A stretch of 64,000 nt of DNA, taken from NCBI GenBank assembly GCA_024036415.1, contig JAMWET010000024.1, positions 496,001-560,000 on the forward strand. Reading direction: 5' to 3'. The notes beneath the pieces were generated by a model. The model made no database searches, was not told where the DNA came from, and saw only the letters and a list, made by a program, of their open reading frames with translations. Position numbers and translations under genes: made by a program. The DNA is from Prochilodus magdalenae (lineage: Eukaryota; Chordata; Actinopteri; Characiformes; Prochilodontidae). Positions within the stretch are counted from its first letter, which is position 1, and each line of letters starts with the position of its first letter. Shown piece after piece: positions 22,185 through 36,100 of this stretch.

Positions 22185-23850
22185 ATACAGAAAAGTTTCT
22201 GTGAGCAGGTTGACAGGCTCTTTCCTGTCCACTCGTCTTGTTTATCCCTTACTCACCTCCTTCAAAATACTATTACAATGAAAAACATGATGAAGAATCA
22301 ACTCCAAGCATTAAGATTCTTCCAGTCACTGGCCAACAGTCAACCCCTGTCTGCTGGAGACGAAGAATTGATTCTTTTGGAATCGACTCCTCATTACTGC
22401 CTTACCTATGAGAATGATTTGACGTGACAGGGACTAGTAGTACTAGTAGTTATTGGTAGTAGTACTTTGATTTAAACAGGGAACTTGTGTACTTCTGCCA
22501 CATCTCTATAGGACCCATGTATCTATCTGCTATGCTGCAGTGATACGAGCTGTTTAGATAGGTGATAGGTGTGAGTGTGCAGCCTGCTGTTTGGGTGAAT
22601 GTACCTTTAAATACTGCACTTTTAGTTTAATGTGCTCTGAATTCTGTGTAATGCTGAGAGAGAAGCTGTTGAAGTCCTTAAGTTCTCGTATTTTGTGTAA
22701 CAGCAGAGAGGAAACACTACTACGAGTCTCCTCATTCATTCTCCCCCCTTTTCAGGAGTACAATACCTGCACGAGTAGATGTTTCCTAAGGCCATCCGAG
22801 GACGTTAGTGTGGCCCCGTCTGCACCTGAGGATAACAGTGTGGCTCTGTCTGCACAAAAGGACATTAATACGGTCCTACCTGCACTCGAAAGTATGTGTA
22901 TTTAAGCAGGAAAAGCACTATAATGTGAAGGACAGTGCAACTAAAGGTCCAGAATTGAGAAAAACTTCCATAACCGACTCACACATACCTGCAAAACCCT
23001 GTTCTGGCCCCCAGCAGATTCTCTGTCTCCCTTAACCCCTTTTTTCACTCCACGCTCCTCTCTCTCCTCTACATTAACAGTGATCCTCTTTACTGTAGCA
23101 GCATGAAGCTAAAGTCTGTCCTGTATCTCCATGTGTAGAGCAGTGCAGTAATTCTGTATGTGATGTGGTAAATCTGTAACCTGCTGATAAAGATCTGTTT
23201 GGCAGCTGGAGCTGTTTTTCCTTTGAAGCTTCTGCTTTAGTGGAGGAACAGGAAACCACGTATCAGCAGGTGTGTGTAGAGGAGCAGGAGAGAGAGAGAA
23301 ATGGGGTGAAGGGGTACATAGAGGAGTCAAGTTAATTTGAGTGGTATTTATTTACCATGAAAATAAGTGTATATTAAATACACATGACAGTAAATTAAAT
23401 GTTTGGGTAAAAACTCATTAAAAACCGCTTTATTTTCCCATATATGTTGTTGGGAGTAACTTTAGGCTGACATGTAAGATCAGTTCTACATTATTTCGGT
23501 TATTAGAGGATAAAAAAAGTGTTTTTTACTGTAGGTCAGTTTTTATTCTGTACACAAAGAATAATTATTATAAAAAGTAAATAATCCTGGGGAACAAACT
23601 TCATCAGGTGTCTGTGTGTGTAAGTCTCTGTGTGTTTATGTTTGTATGTACATGTTTTTGTATGTGAGAGGGTTATCAGTGTGTCTCTGCAGGTGCAGCA
23701 TTAGTGCTGTATTACACTGGAGTGTTTCCTCTCTGAAGTCAGTCTCCTGTATGTTGGTGTGTTTCTCACCACACTGCTGTGAGCGTCTCTCCTCACACAC
23801 ACTCCTCTAGAGACGGAGGTGGAGTTCTGTTCATCAGCGCTGACGCTCTT
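22185..23850. other. Intergenic, no confident gene
   Basis: One open frame of about 100 codons (22591-22905, + strand) ends in weak internal repeats (PSEDVSVAPSAPEDNSVALS), but it has no homology that I recognise and no splice context. It may be retroelement debris. The rest is AT-rich. Confidence 0.45.
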
Positions 23851-23972
23851 TTGATATATATGGAGGGAGAGAAAATGCCTCCTCTGATTTGTCACTGAAA
23901 ATGTTTGATGGTTTCCTCTTCTCTTTCTAATAAGGTAATAGTGAGTGTGATTGGCGGCTGTGGGGAGCTTCT

Positions 23973-24010
<38 letters not shown>

Positions 24011-24084
24011 AGTCTCTCTGGGGTAGAGAAGGTGAAGATTGTTCTGCTGCTGAGTTGAACAGACTGTGTGCAGGTCAGAGGGAG
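23850..24084 (+). promoter_or_regulatory. Probable 5' region of gene B
   Basis: Contains a TATA-like GATATATATGG at 23853-23863, a GGAA core in purine-rich context on the minus strand (TTTCCTCTTCTCT near 23912, ETS/PU.1-like) and a (CT)n tract at 23974-24009 just before the coding start. The transcription start is not determinable. The ETS reading is inferred from motif and likely leukocyte expression only. Confidence 0.3.
23974..24009. repeat. (CT)n tract in 5' leader of gene B
   Basis: About 17 CT units some 75-110 bases before the start codon, within the likely promoter or 5' UTR. Confidence 0.9.
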
Positions 24085-24142
24085 ATGGACAGCTGTGTGG
24101 TTCTCATTCTTCTGTCCTCCACAATCACTCTCTCCACAGCTG
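24085..24142 (+). CDS. Gene B exon 1: signal peptide
   Basis: ATG at 24085 in GGGAGATGG. Encodes [19 protein letters not shown] and the first base of Gly, donor GCTG/gtaagt, phase 1. A hydrophobic core with small residues at the end (LSTA) fits a cleaved signal peptide. It is the only candidate start in frame with the SRCR exons. Confidence 0.85.
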
Positions 24143-27100
24143 GTAAGTAACTATAATCAATAAATGAAAAAGAAATATGGTAAATTATACACTTAAGTAC
24201 TAAAGTACTGAAGTATTACAATATTTAATATCAGAATAGTAATATTGTAAATGATTAATGTAGGTCTCTTTGGTAGTATGTTATTACTGTAGTAGCATTA
24301 GAGTACTAAACCAGCTGCTGTCCATCTCTTTACTAAATCTGTTATTAATATTTATTTGTTTTCTTTCTGTCTGTGTTTTTCTTTCTCTCATTAGATGATA
24401 TTATGACGCTGGCAGATGGAGGGAGACGCTGTGCTGGAAGAGTGGATGTTTTCTGTAGCCGTCGTGGTTCTGCGACCATGTGTGATGGTTCCTGGGATAT
24501 GAGAGATGCTGCAGTGGTGTGTAGAGAACTGGGCTGTGGAGAGGCTGTAGATGTTTTAAGTGATGCACACTTTGGACCAGGGCCAGGAGTAATGTTGAAA
24601 ACCATAAAAGTGTGTAATGGATCAGAGTCTACAGTGAACAAATGTGCAGCAATAAGCACGTTCGAGGACGGTCTTATCTGTGATCAAACTACAGCTGCTG
24701 GAATGATCTGTTCAGGTAAACAGCAGTATGTTGGCTTTGACATTCTTGTTGTATATACATCTTAGACTTAGACTTAGACTTAAGGCAGATGACTCAAATT
24801 AGGGATTAGAAAATACATCTTAAGGGACAAAGGCACCAAGTTACATATGTATGTAATAGTATGTTCAAACTTTATCTTTGAAAACTGTGCGTTATTTTCT
24901 ATTAGAGGCTCTGGATGCCTCAGGGTAAGTTAACATGGCATTGACTCCAGTACCATAGCAATGGCAGTCGGGCGAATAGGTGGTGTCTTGGCAGTACAGT
25001 TGCAAGCTAGAGCTAATGTTAAATCTTTTCCACATAAACACGTAGCCAAGACGATGCTTTAGTTTGCTCTGGGCCCCATCCAAGTTTGACATGGTGCTAA
25101 AATCTACAAAACGTTATGGTTGCTGAACTGCTTTTGTTCAAGTGATGTTCTGAAAACAATGTGAGCTTGGTGTATAACTGGTCTAGTTTGGAGGACAATC
25201 CTGGCCTTTTGAGCTGAGATGCTATCAATCCATCACAGGGTGTGTGCTTCTCTCATTTCTTGTAATACCTGTCAGTAGCTGACAAACCCATACCAGGGTC
25301 AGGCAACAGACAAACGGGCTAAACTGACCGTCTGCTAGTTGCCATATAGGTTCAGCATTATCGAGACTGGGTCAGAAAAATGCAAAATGTTGGTCAACTA
25401 ATTAATATTAGATCCGTTTAACCAGCTCACAGCAATAACACTCTTGGTCTGAAACTAGGTTTGCTCAGTACAAGATCTCTCACATCTAAGATCATCATGG
25501 AAAATGAACTTTTTACTGTTTATGATTGTGTTATGGATCAGACCCGAAGAACACCTAGCACTAAATAAAGCCACCCTGACAGATTATGGTACATAGTCTT
25601 CTTTTAAAAGTCTGTAGCAGCCATCTATGCTAAGTGCTTAAGAGTAAACCTGAAAGCAGACTGCACATTCTCTTCTTTCAAAACGCTTTTTTCTTAATGT
25701 AATAAATACAGACACCGTACAATATACACTCTACACATTATACACAATACATACAGACACCGTACAATATACACTCTACACATTATACACAATACATACA
25801 GACACCGTACAATATACACTCTACACATTATACACAATACATACAGACACCGTACAATATACACTCTACACATTATACACAATACATACAGACACCGTAC
25901 AATATACACTCTACACATTATACACAATACATACAGACACCGTACAATATACACTCTACACATTATACACAGTACATACAGACACCGTACAATATACACT
26001 CTACACATTATACACAATACATACAGACACCGTACAATATACACTCTACACATTATACACAATACATACAGACACCGTACAATATACACTCTACACATTA
26101 TACACAATACATACAGACACCGTACAATATACACTCTACACATTATACACAGTACATACAGACACCGTACAATATACACTCTACACATTATACACAATAC
26201 ATACAGACACCGTACAATATACACTCTACACATTATACACAATACATACAGACACCGTACAATATACACTCTACACATTATACACAATACATACAGACAC
26301 CGTACAATATACACTCTACACATTATACACAGTACATACAGACACCGTACAATATACACTCTACACATTATACACAGTACATACAGACACCGTACAATAT
26401 ACACTCTACACATTATACACAATACATACAGACACCGTACAATATACACTCTACACATTATACACAATACATACAGACACCGTACAATATACAATCTACA
26501 CATTATACACAATACATACAGACACCGTACAATATACACTCTACACATTATACACAGTACATACAGACACCGTACAATATACACTCTACACATTATACAC
26601 AATACATACAGACACCGTACAATATACACTCTACACATTATACACAATACATACAGACACCGTACAATATACACTCTACACATTATACACAATACATACA
26701 GACACCGTACAATATACACTCTACACATTATACACAATACATACAGACACCGTACAATATACACTCTACACATTATACACAATACATACAGACACCGTAC
26801 AATATGCACTCTACACATTATACACAATACATACAGACACCGTACAATATACACTCTACACATTATACACAATACATACAGACACCGTACAATATACACT
26901 CTACACATTATACACAATACATACAGACACCGTACAATATACACTCTACACATTATACACAATACATACAGACACCGTACAATATACACTCTACACATTA
27001 TACACCATATACAAACCGACACCGTACAATATACACTCTACACATTATACACAATACACTATACAGACACCGTACAATATACACTCTACACATTATACAC

Positions 27101-30100
27101 AAATACATACAGACACCGTACAATATACACTCTACACATTATAACACAATTACATACAGACACCGTACAATATACACTCTACACATTATACACAGTACAT
27201 ACAGACACCGTACAATATACACTCTACACAGTATACACAATACATACACACCGTACAATATACACTCTACACATTATACACACATACATACAGACACCGT
27301 ACACATACACACTCTACACATTATACACGTACAATATACACACACAGACACAGTCACCCAGTACACCATATACAACCACTCCACATATACACAGTACATA
27401 CACACACCGTACAATATACACTCTACACAGTATACACCATATACACACCGACTCCACATATACACAATACATACACACACCATACAATATACACTCTACA
27501 CAGTATACACCATATACACTACTCCACATATACACAATACATACAGACACTGTACAATATACACTCTACACAGTATACACCATATACACACCGACTCCAC
27601 ATATACACAATACATACAGACACCGTACAATATACACTCTACACAGTATACACCATATACACACCGACTCCACATATACACACTACATACAGACACAGAC
27701 ACTGTACAATATACACTCTACACACATACACATGTACCATACATACACAACCGTACAATATACACTCCACATATACACAATACATACAACACACTGTACA
27801 ATATACACTCTACACAGTATACACCATATACACACACCACTCCCACAATACATATACACAATACATACACTCACACTGTACATATACACTCTACACAGTA
27901 CATACCATACCGTACAATATACACTCTACACATATACACAATACATACACACTCCACCGTACAATACATACACTCTACGTACAGTATACACTAACCATAC
28001 ACACACCACTCCACACCACTACACATATACACAATACATACACACACGTACAATATACACTCTACACCATATACACCATATACACACCAACTCCACATAT
28101 ACACAACACATACACACACCCTACAATATACACTCTACACAGTATACACCATATACACAACCACTCCACATATACACAATACATACACACACCGTACAAT
28201 ATACACTCTACACAGTATACACCATATACACACCGACTCCACATATACACACTACATACACACACCGTACAATATACACTCTACACAGTATACACCATAT
28301 ACACACCGACTCCACATATACACAATACATACACACACCGTACAATATACACTCTACACAGTATACACCATATACACAACGACTCCACATATACACAATA
28401 CATACACACACCGTACAATATACACTCTACACAGTATACACCATATACACAACCACTCCACATATACACAATACATACACACACTGTACAATATACACTC
28501 TACACAGTCTACACCATATACACAACCACTCCACATATACACAATACATACACACACTCTACAATATACACTCTACACAGTCTACACCATATACACATCG
28601 ACTCCACATATACACGATACATACACACACCGTACAATATACACTCTACACAGTATACACCATATACACACCGACTCCACATATACACGATACATACAGG
28701 CACCGTACAATATACACTCTACACAGTATACACTATATACACACAGACTCCACATATACACAATACATACAAACACCGTACACTATACACTCTACACAGT
28801 ATACACCATATACACAACCACTCCACATATACACAATACATACACACACCGTACAATATACACTCTACACAGTATACACCATATACACACCGACTCCACA
28901 TATACACAATACATACACACACCGTACAATATACACTCTACACAGTATACACCATATACACAACCACTCCACATATACACAATACATACACACACCGTAC
29001 AATATACACTCTACACAGTATACACCATATACACAACCACTCCACATATACACAATACATACACACACTGTACAATATACACTCTACACAGTATACACCA
29101 TATACACACCCACTCCACATATACACAATACATACACACACACCGTACAATATACACTCTACACAGTATACACCATATACACAACCACTCCACATATACA
29201 CAATACATACACACACCGTACAATATACACTCTACACAGTATACACCATATACACACCCACTCCACATATACACAATACATACACACACCGTACAATATA
29301 CACTCTACACAGTATACACCATATACACAACCACTCCACATATACACGATACATACACACACCGTACAATATACACTCTACACAGTATACACCATATACA
29401 CAACGACTCCACATATACACGATACATACACACACCGTACAATATACACTCTACACAGTATACACCATATACACAGCCATTCCACATAGACACGATACAT
29501 ACACCCACCGTACAATATACACTCTACACAGTATACACCATATACACACCGACTCCACATATACACAATACATACAGACACTGTACAATATACACTCTAC
29601 ACAGTATACACCATATACACAACCACTCCACATATACACAATACATACAGACACTGTACAATATACACTCTACACAGTATACACCATATACACAACCACT
29701 CCACATATACACAATACATACAGACACTGTACAATATACACTCTACACAGTATACACCATATACACACCGACTCCACATATACACACTACATACACACAC
29801 ACCGTACAATATACACTCTAGACAGTATACACCATATACACAACCACTTCACATATACACAATACACATACACACCGTACAATATACACTCTATAGAGTA
29901 TACACCATATACACAGACTCCACATATACACAATACATACACACACTGTACAATATACACTCTACACAGTATACACCATATACACAACCACTCCACATAT
30001 ACACAATACATACACACACTGTACAATATACACTCTACACAGTATACACCATATACACACCGACTCCACATATACACAATACATACACACACCGTACAAT

Positions 30101-33100
30101 ATACACTCTACACAGTATACACCATATACACAACCACTCCACATATACACAATACATACACACACCGTACAATATACACTCTACACAGTATACACCATAT
30201 ACACAACCACTCCACATATACACAATACATACAGACACCGTACAATATACACTCTACACAGTATACACCATACATACACACACACATACACACTGTACAC
30301 TCACACATATACACAATACATACACACACCGTACAATATACACTCTACACAGTATACACCATATACACAACCACTCCACCATATACACCAATACATACCA
30401 CATATACACAATACATACACACTCTACACAGTATACACCATATACACAGACTCCACATATACACAATACATACACACACCGTACAATATACACTCTACAC
30501 AGTATACACCATATACACAACCACTCCACATATACACAATACATACACACACCGTACAATATACACTCTACACAGTATACACCATATACACACCGACTCC
30601 ACATATACACAATACATACACACACCGTACAATATACACTCTACACAGTATACACAGTATACACCATATACACACCAACTCCACATATACACAATACATA
30701 CACACACCGTACAATATACACTCTACACAGTATACACCATATACACAACCACTCCACATATACACAATACATACAGACACCGTACAATATACACTCTACA
30801 CAGTATACACCATATACACAACCACTCCACATATACACAATACATACACACACTGTACAATATACACTCTACACAGTATACACCATATACACAACCACTC
30901 CACATATACACAATACATACAGACACCGTACAATATACACTCTACACAGTATACACCATATACACACACTGACTCCACATATACACAATACATACAGACA
31001 CCGTACAATATACACTCTACACAGTATACACCATATACACAACCACTCCACATATACACAATACATACACACACCGTACAATATACACTCTACACAGTAT
31101 ACACCATATACACACCACTCCACATATACACAATACATACAGACACCGTACAATATACACTCTACACAGTATACACCATATACACACCACTCCACATATA
31201 CACAATACATACAGACACTGTACAATATACACTCTACACAGTATACACCATATACACACTGACTCCACATATACACAATACATACACACACCGTACAATA
31301 TACACTCTACACAGTATACACCATATACACAACCACTCCACATATACACCATACATACACACACCGTACAATATACACTCTACACAGTATACACCATATA
31401 CACAACCACTCCACATATACACAATACATACACACACACCGTACAATATACACTCTACACAGTATACACCATATACACCACCACTCCACATATACACAAT
31501 ACATACACACACTGTACAATATACACTCTACACAGTATACACCATATACACAACCACTCCACATATACACAATACATACAGACACTGTACAATATACACT
31601 CTACACAGTATACACCATATACACACCGACTCCACATATACACAATACATACACACACCGTACAATATACACTCTACACAGTATACACCATATACACAAC
31701 CACTCCACATATACACAATACATACACACACTGTACAATATACACTCTACACAGTATACACCATATACACCACCACTCCACATATACACAATACATACAC
31801 ACACCGTACAATATACACTCTACACAGTATACACCATATACACAACCACTCCACATATACACAATACATACACACACCGTACAATATACACTCTACACAG
31901 TATACACCATATACACAACCACTCCACATATACACAATACATACACACACCGTACAATATACACTCTACACAGTATACACCATATACACAACTCCACATA
32001 TACACAATACATACACTCTACACAGTATACATACACCACTCACCGTACAATATACACTCTACACACTCTATACACCATATACACAACCACTCCACATATA
32101 CACAATACATACAGACACCGTACAATATACACTCTACACAGTATACACCATATACACAACCACTCCACATATATACACAATACATACAGACACCGTACAA
32201 TATACACTCTACACAGTATACACATATATACACACCACTCCACATATACACAATATATAATCTACACACTGTACAATATACACTCTACACAGTATACACC
32301 ATATACACAACCACTCCACATATACACAATACTTACACACACCGTATAATATACACTCTACACAGTATACACCATATACACAACGACTCCACATATACAT
32401 ATACACGATACATACACACACCGTACAATATACACTCTACACAGTATACACCATATACACAACCACTCCACATATACACAATACATACAGACACCGTACA
32501 ATATACACTCTACACAGTATACACCATATACACAACCACTCCACATATACACAATACATACACACACCGTACAATATACACTCTACACAGTATACACCAT
32601 ATACACAACCACTCCACATATACACAATACATACAGACACCGTACAATATACACTCTACACAGTATACACCATATACACACCACTCCACATATACACAAT
32701 ACATACAGACACTACCACACAATATACACTACTCTACACAGTATATACCATATACACAACTACTCCACATATACACAATACATACAGACACCCTACAATA
32801 TACACTCTACACAGTATACACCATATACACACACCGTACCACATATACTACACATATACACAACACATACACCTACACGTACAATATACACTCTACACAG
32901 TATACACAATACACACACTCCACATATACACAATACATACTCTACACACGTACAATATACATACTACACAGTACACCATATACACACTCTACTCCACATA
33001 TAAACAAAACATACATACACCGTACAATATACACTCTAAAAAGTATACACCATATACACACTCCACATATACACATACATACAGACACCGTACAATATAC

Positions 33101-36100
33101 ACTCTCTACACAGTATACACCATATACACACCGACTCCACAATATACACTCTACACATTATAAACATTACATACACACACCGTACACATATACACTCTAC
33201 ACAGTATACACCATATACACATACAGGACACCGTACACACACATATACACTCTACACATTATACACCATACATACAAGACACCGTACAATATACACATCT
33301 ACACATTATACACAGTACATACAGACACCGTACAATATACAATCTACACATTTATACACAGTAACATACAGACACCGTACAATATACAACCACTACACAT
33401 ATACACACAATACATACATACAGACACCGTACAATATACAATCTACACATTATACACAGTACATACAGACACCGTACAATATACACTCTACACATTATAC
33501 ACAGTACATACAGACACCGTACAATATACACTCTACACATTATACACAGTACATACAGACACCGTACAATATACACTCTACACATTATACACAGTACATA
33601 CAGACACCGACCGTACAATATACACTCTACACATTATACACAATACATACAGACACCGTACAATATACACTCTACACATTATACACAATACATACAGACA
33701 CCGTACAATATGCACTCTACACATTATACACAATACATACAGACACCGTACAATATACAATCTACACATTATACACAATACATACAGACACCGTACAATA
33801 TACACTCTATACAGTATACACCATATACACACCCACTCCACATATACACACTACATACAGACACTGTACAATATACACTCTACACAGTATACACCATATA
33901 CACAACCACTCCACATATACACAACACATACAGACACTGTACAATATGCAATCTACACATTATACACTGTATACACAACAACACCACATATACACACTAC
34001 ATACAGACAATGTACGATATACACTCTACACAGTATACACCATATACACAACGACTCCACACATACACACTACATACAGACACTGTACAATATACACTCT
34101 ACACAGTATACACCATATACACAACGACTCCACACATACACACTACATACAGACACTGTACAAAATACACTCTACACAGTATACACCATATACACAACGA
34201 CTTGACACATACACACTACATACAGACACTGTACAATATACACATTACACAGTATACACCATATACACAACGACACCACATATACACAATACATTCAGAC
34301 ACTGTACAATATACACTCTACACAGTATACACCATATACACAACGACTCCACACATACACACTACATAAAGACACTGTACAATATACACATTACCCAGTA
34401 TACACCATATACACAACGACACCAGATATAGACAATACATTCAGACACTGTACAATATACACTCTACACAGTATACACCATATACACAACGACTCCACAT
34501 ACACACACTACATACAGACACTGTACAATATACACTCTACACAGTATACACCATATACACAACGACTCGACATATACACTATACATACACACACTGTACA
34601 ATATACACTCTACACAGTATACACCATATACACAACGACACCAGATATACACACTACATACAGACACTGTACAATATACACATTACACAGTATACACCAT
34701 ATACACAACGATACCAGATATAGACAATACATTCAGACACTGTACAATCTACACTCTACACAGTATACACCATATACACAATGACACCACATATACACAA
34801 TACATACAGACACTGTACAATATACACTCTACACAGTATACACCATATACAAGACTCCACATATACACAGTACATACAGACACTGTACAATATACACTCT
34901 ACACAGTATACACCATATACACAACGACTCCACATATACACAACACATACAGACACTGTACAATATACAGTATACACCATATACACAACGACTCCACATA
35001 TACACAACACATACAGACACTGTACAATATACACTCTACACAGTATACACAATATACACGACTCCACGTATCGTCGCTGTCCAAAAAAAAAACAAGTATC
35101 TCCAAAATGGCTATTTTACAGGAGAGGGCAAAAACCTGAATCAATTTGAATGTAAGTCAATGGAACCACACTTTTTCCAAGCATGTTTTGGATATTTCTG
35201 GGGATCCATTCATCATGAAATGTCCATCCAATGTAAACAGCCGCTCACATGATCAAATAATGCCAATAAAACCCAAATATCGTCCAAAAGGGAGATACAT
35301 GGTTTTCGTTGGACAGCAACGATATACACAATGCATACAGACACGGACAATATACACTCTACACATTATACACAATATACACAACGACTTCGCATATACA
35401 CAACACATACAAATTTTGTACAATTTACCCTCTACACAGTATATGCAATACACAATGGCTCCACATATACACAATAAAAACAGACACTGTACAATATACA
35501 CTCTACACAGTATACACCATATACACATCGACTCCACATATACACACTACATACAGACACTGTACAATATACACTCTACACAGTATACACCATATACACA
35601 ATGACTCCACATATACACACTACATACAGACACTGTACAATATACACTCTACACAGTATACACCATATACACACCGACTCCACATATACACACTACATAC
35701 AGACACTGTACAATATACACTCTACACAGTATACACCATATACACAACGACTCCACATATACACAATACATACAGACACTGTACAATATACACTCTACAC
35801 AGTATACACCATATACACAACGACACCAGATATACACACTACATACAGACACTGTACAATATACACTCTACACAGTATACACCATATACACAACGACACC
35901 ACATATACACACTACATACAGACACTGTACAATATACACTCTACACAGTATACACCATATACACAACGACACCAGATATACACAATACATACAGACACTG
36001 TACAATATACACTCTACACAGTATACACCATATACACAACGACACCAGATATACACACTACATACAGACACTGTACAATATACACTCTACACAGTATACA

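Noticed and set aside
22591..22905. Candidate gene between the two receptors
   Set aside because: The frame has no recognised domain, no splice partners and weak repeats. Not enough to call a gene.
25694..27022. 442-codon open frame on the minus strand
   Set aside because: It is 45-bp satellite translated with a 15-residue period; the length comes from 45 being divisible by 3. No start context, splice sites or composition of a real protein.
27732..29489. 585-codon open frame of His/Thr/Tyr repeats on the plus strand
   Set aside because: Produced by the G-poor 73-bp satellite, which has few stop codons on that strand. The same array gives dozens of shifted frames.
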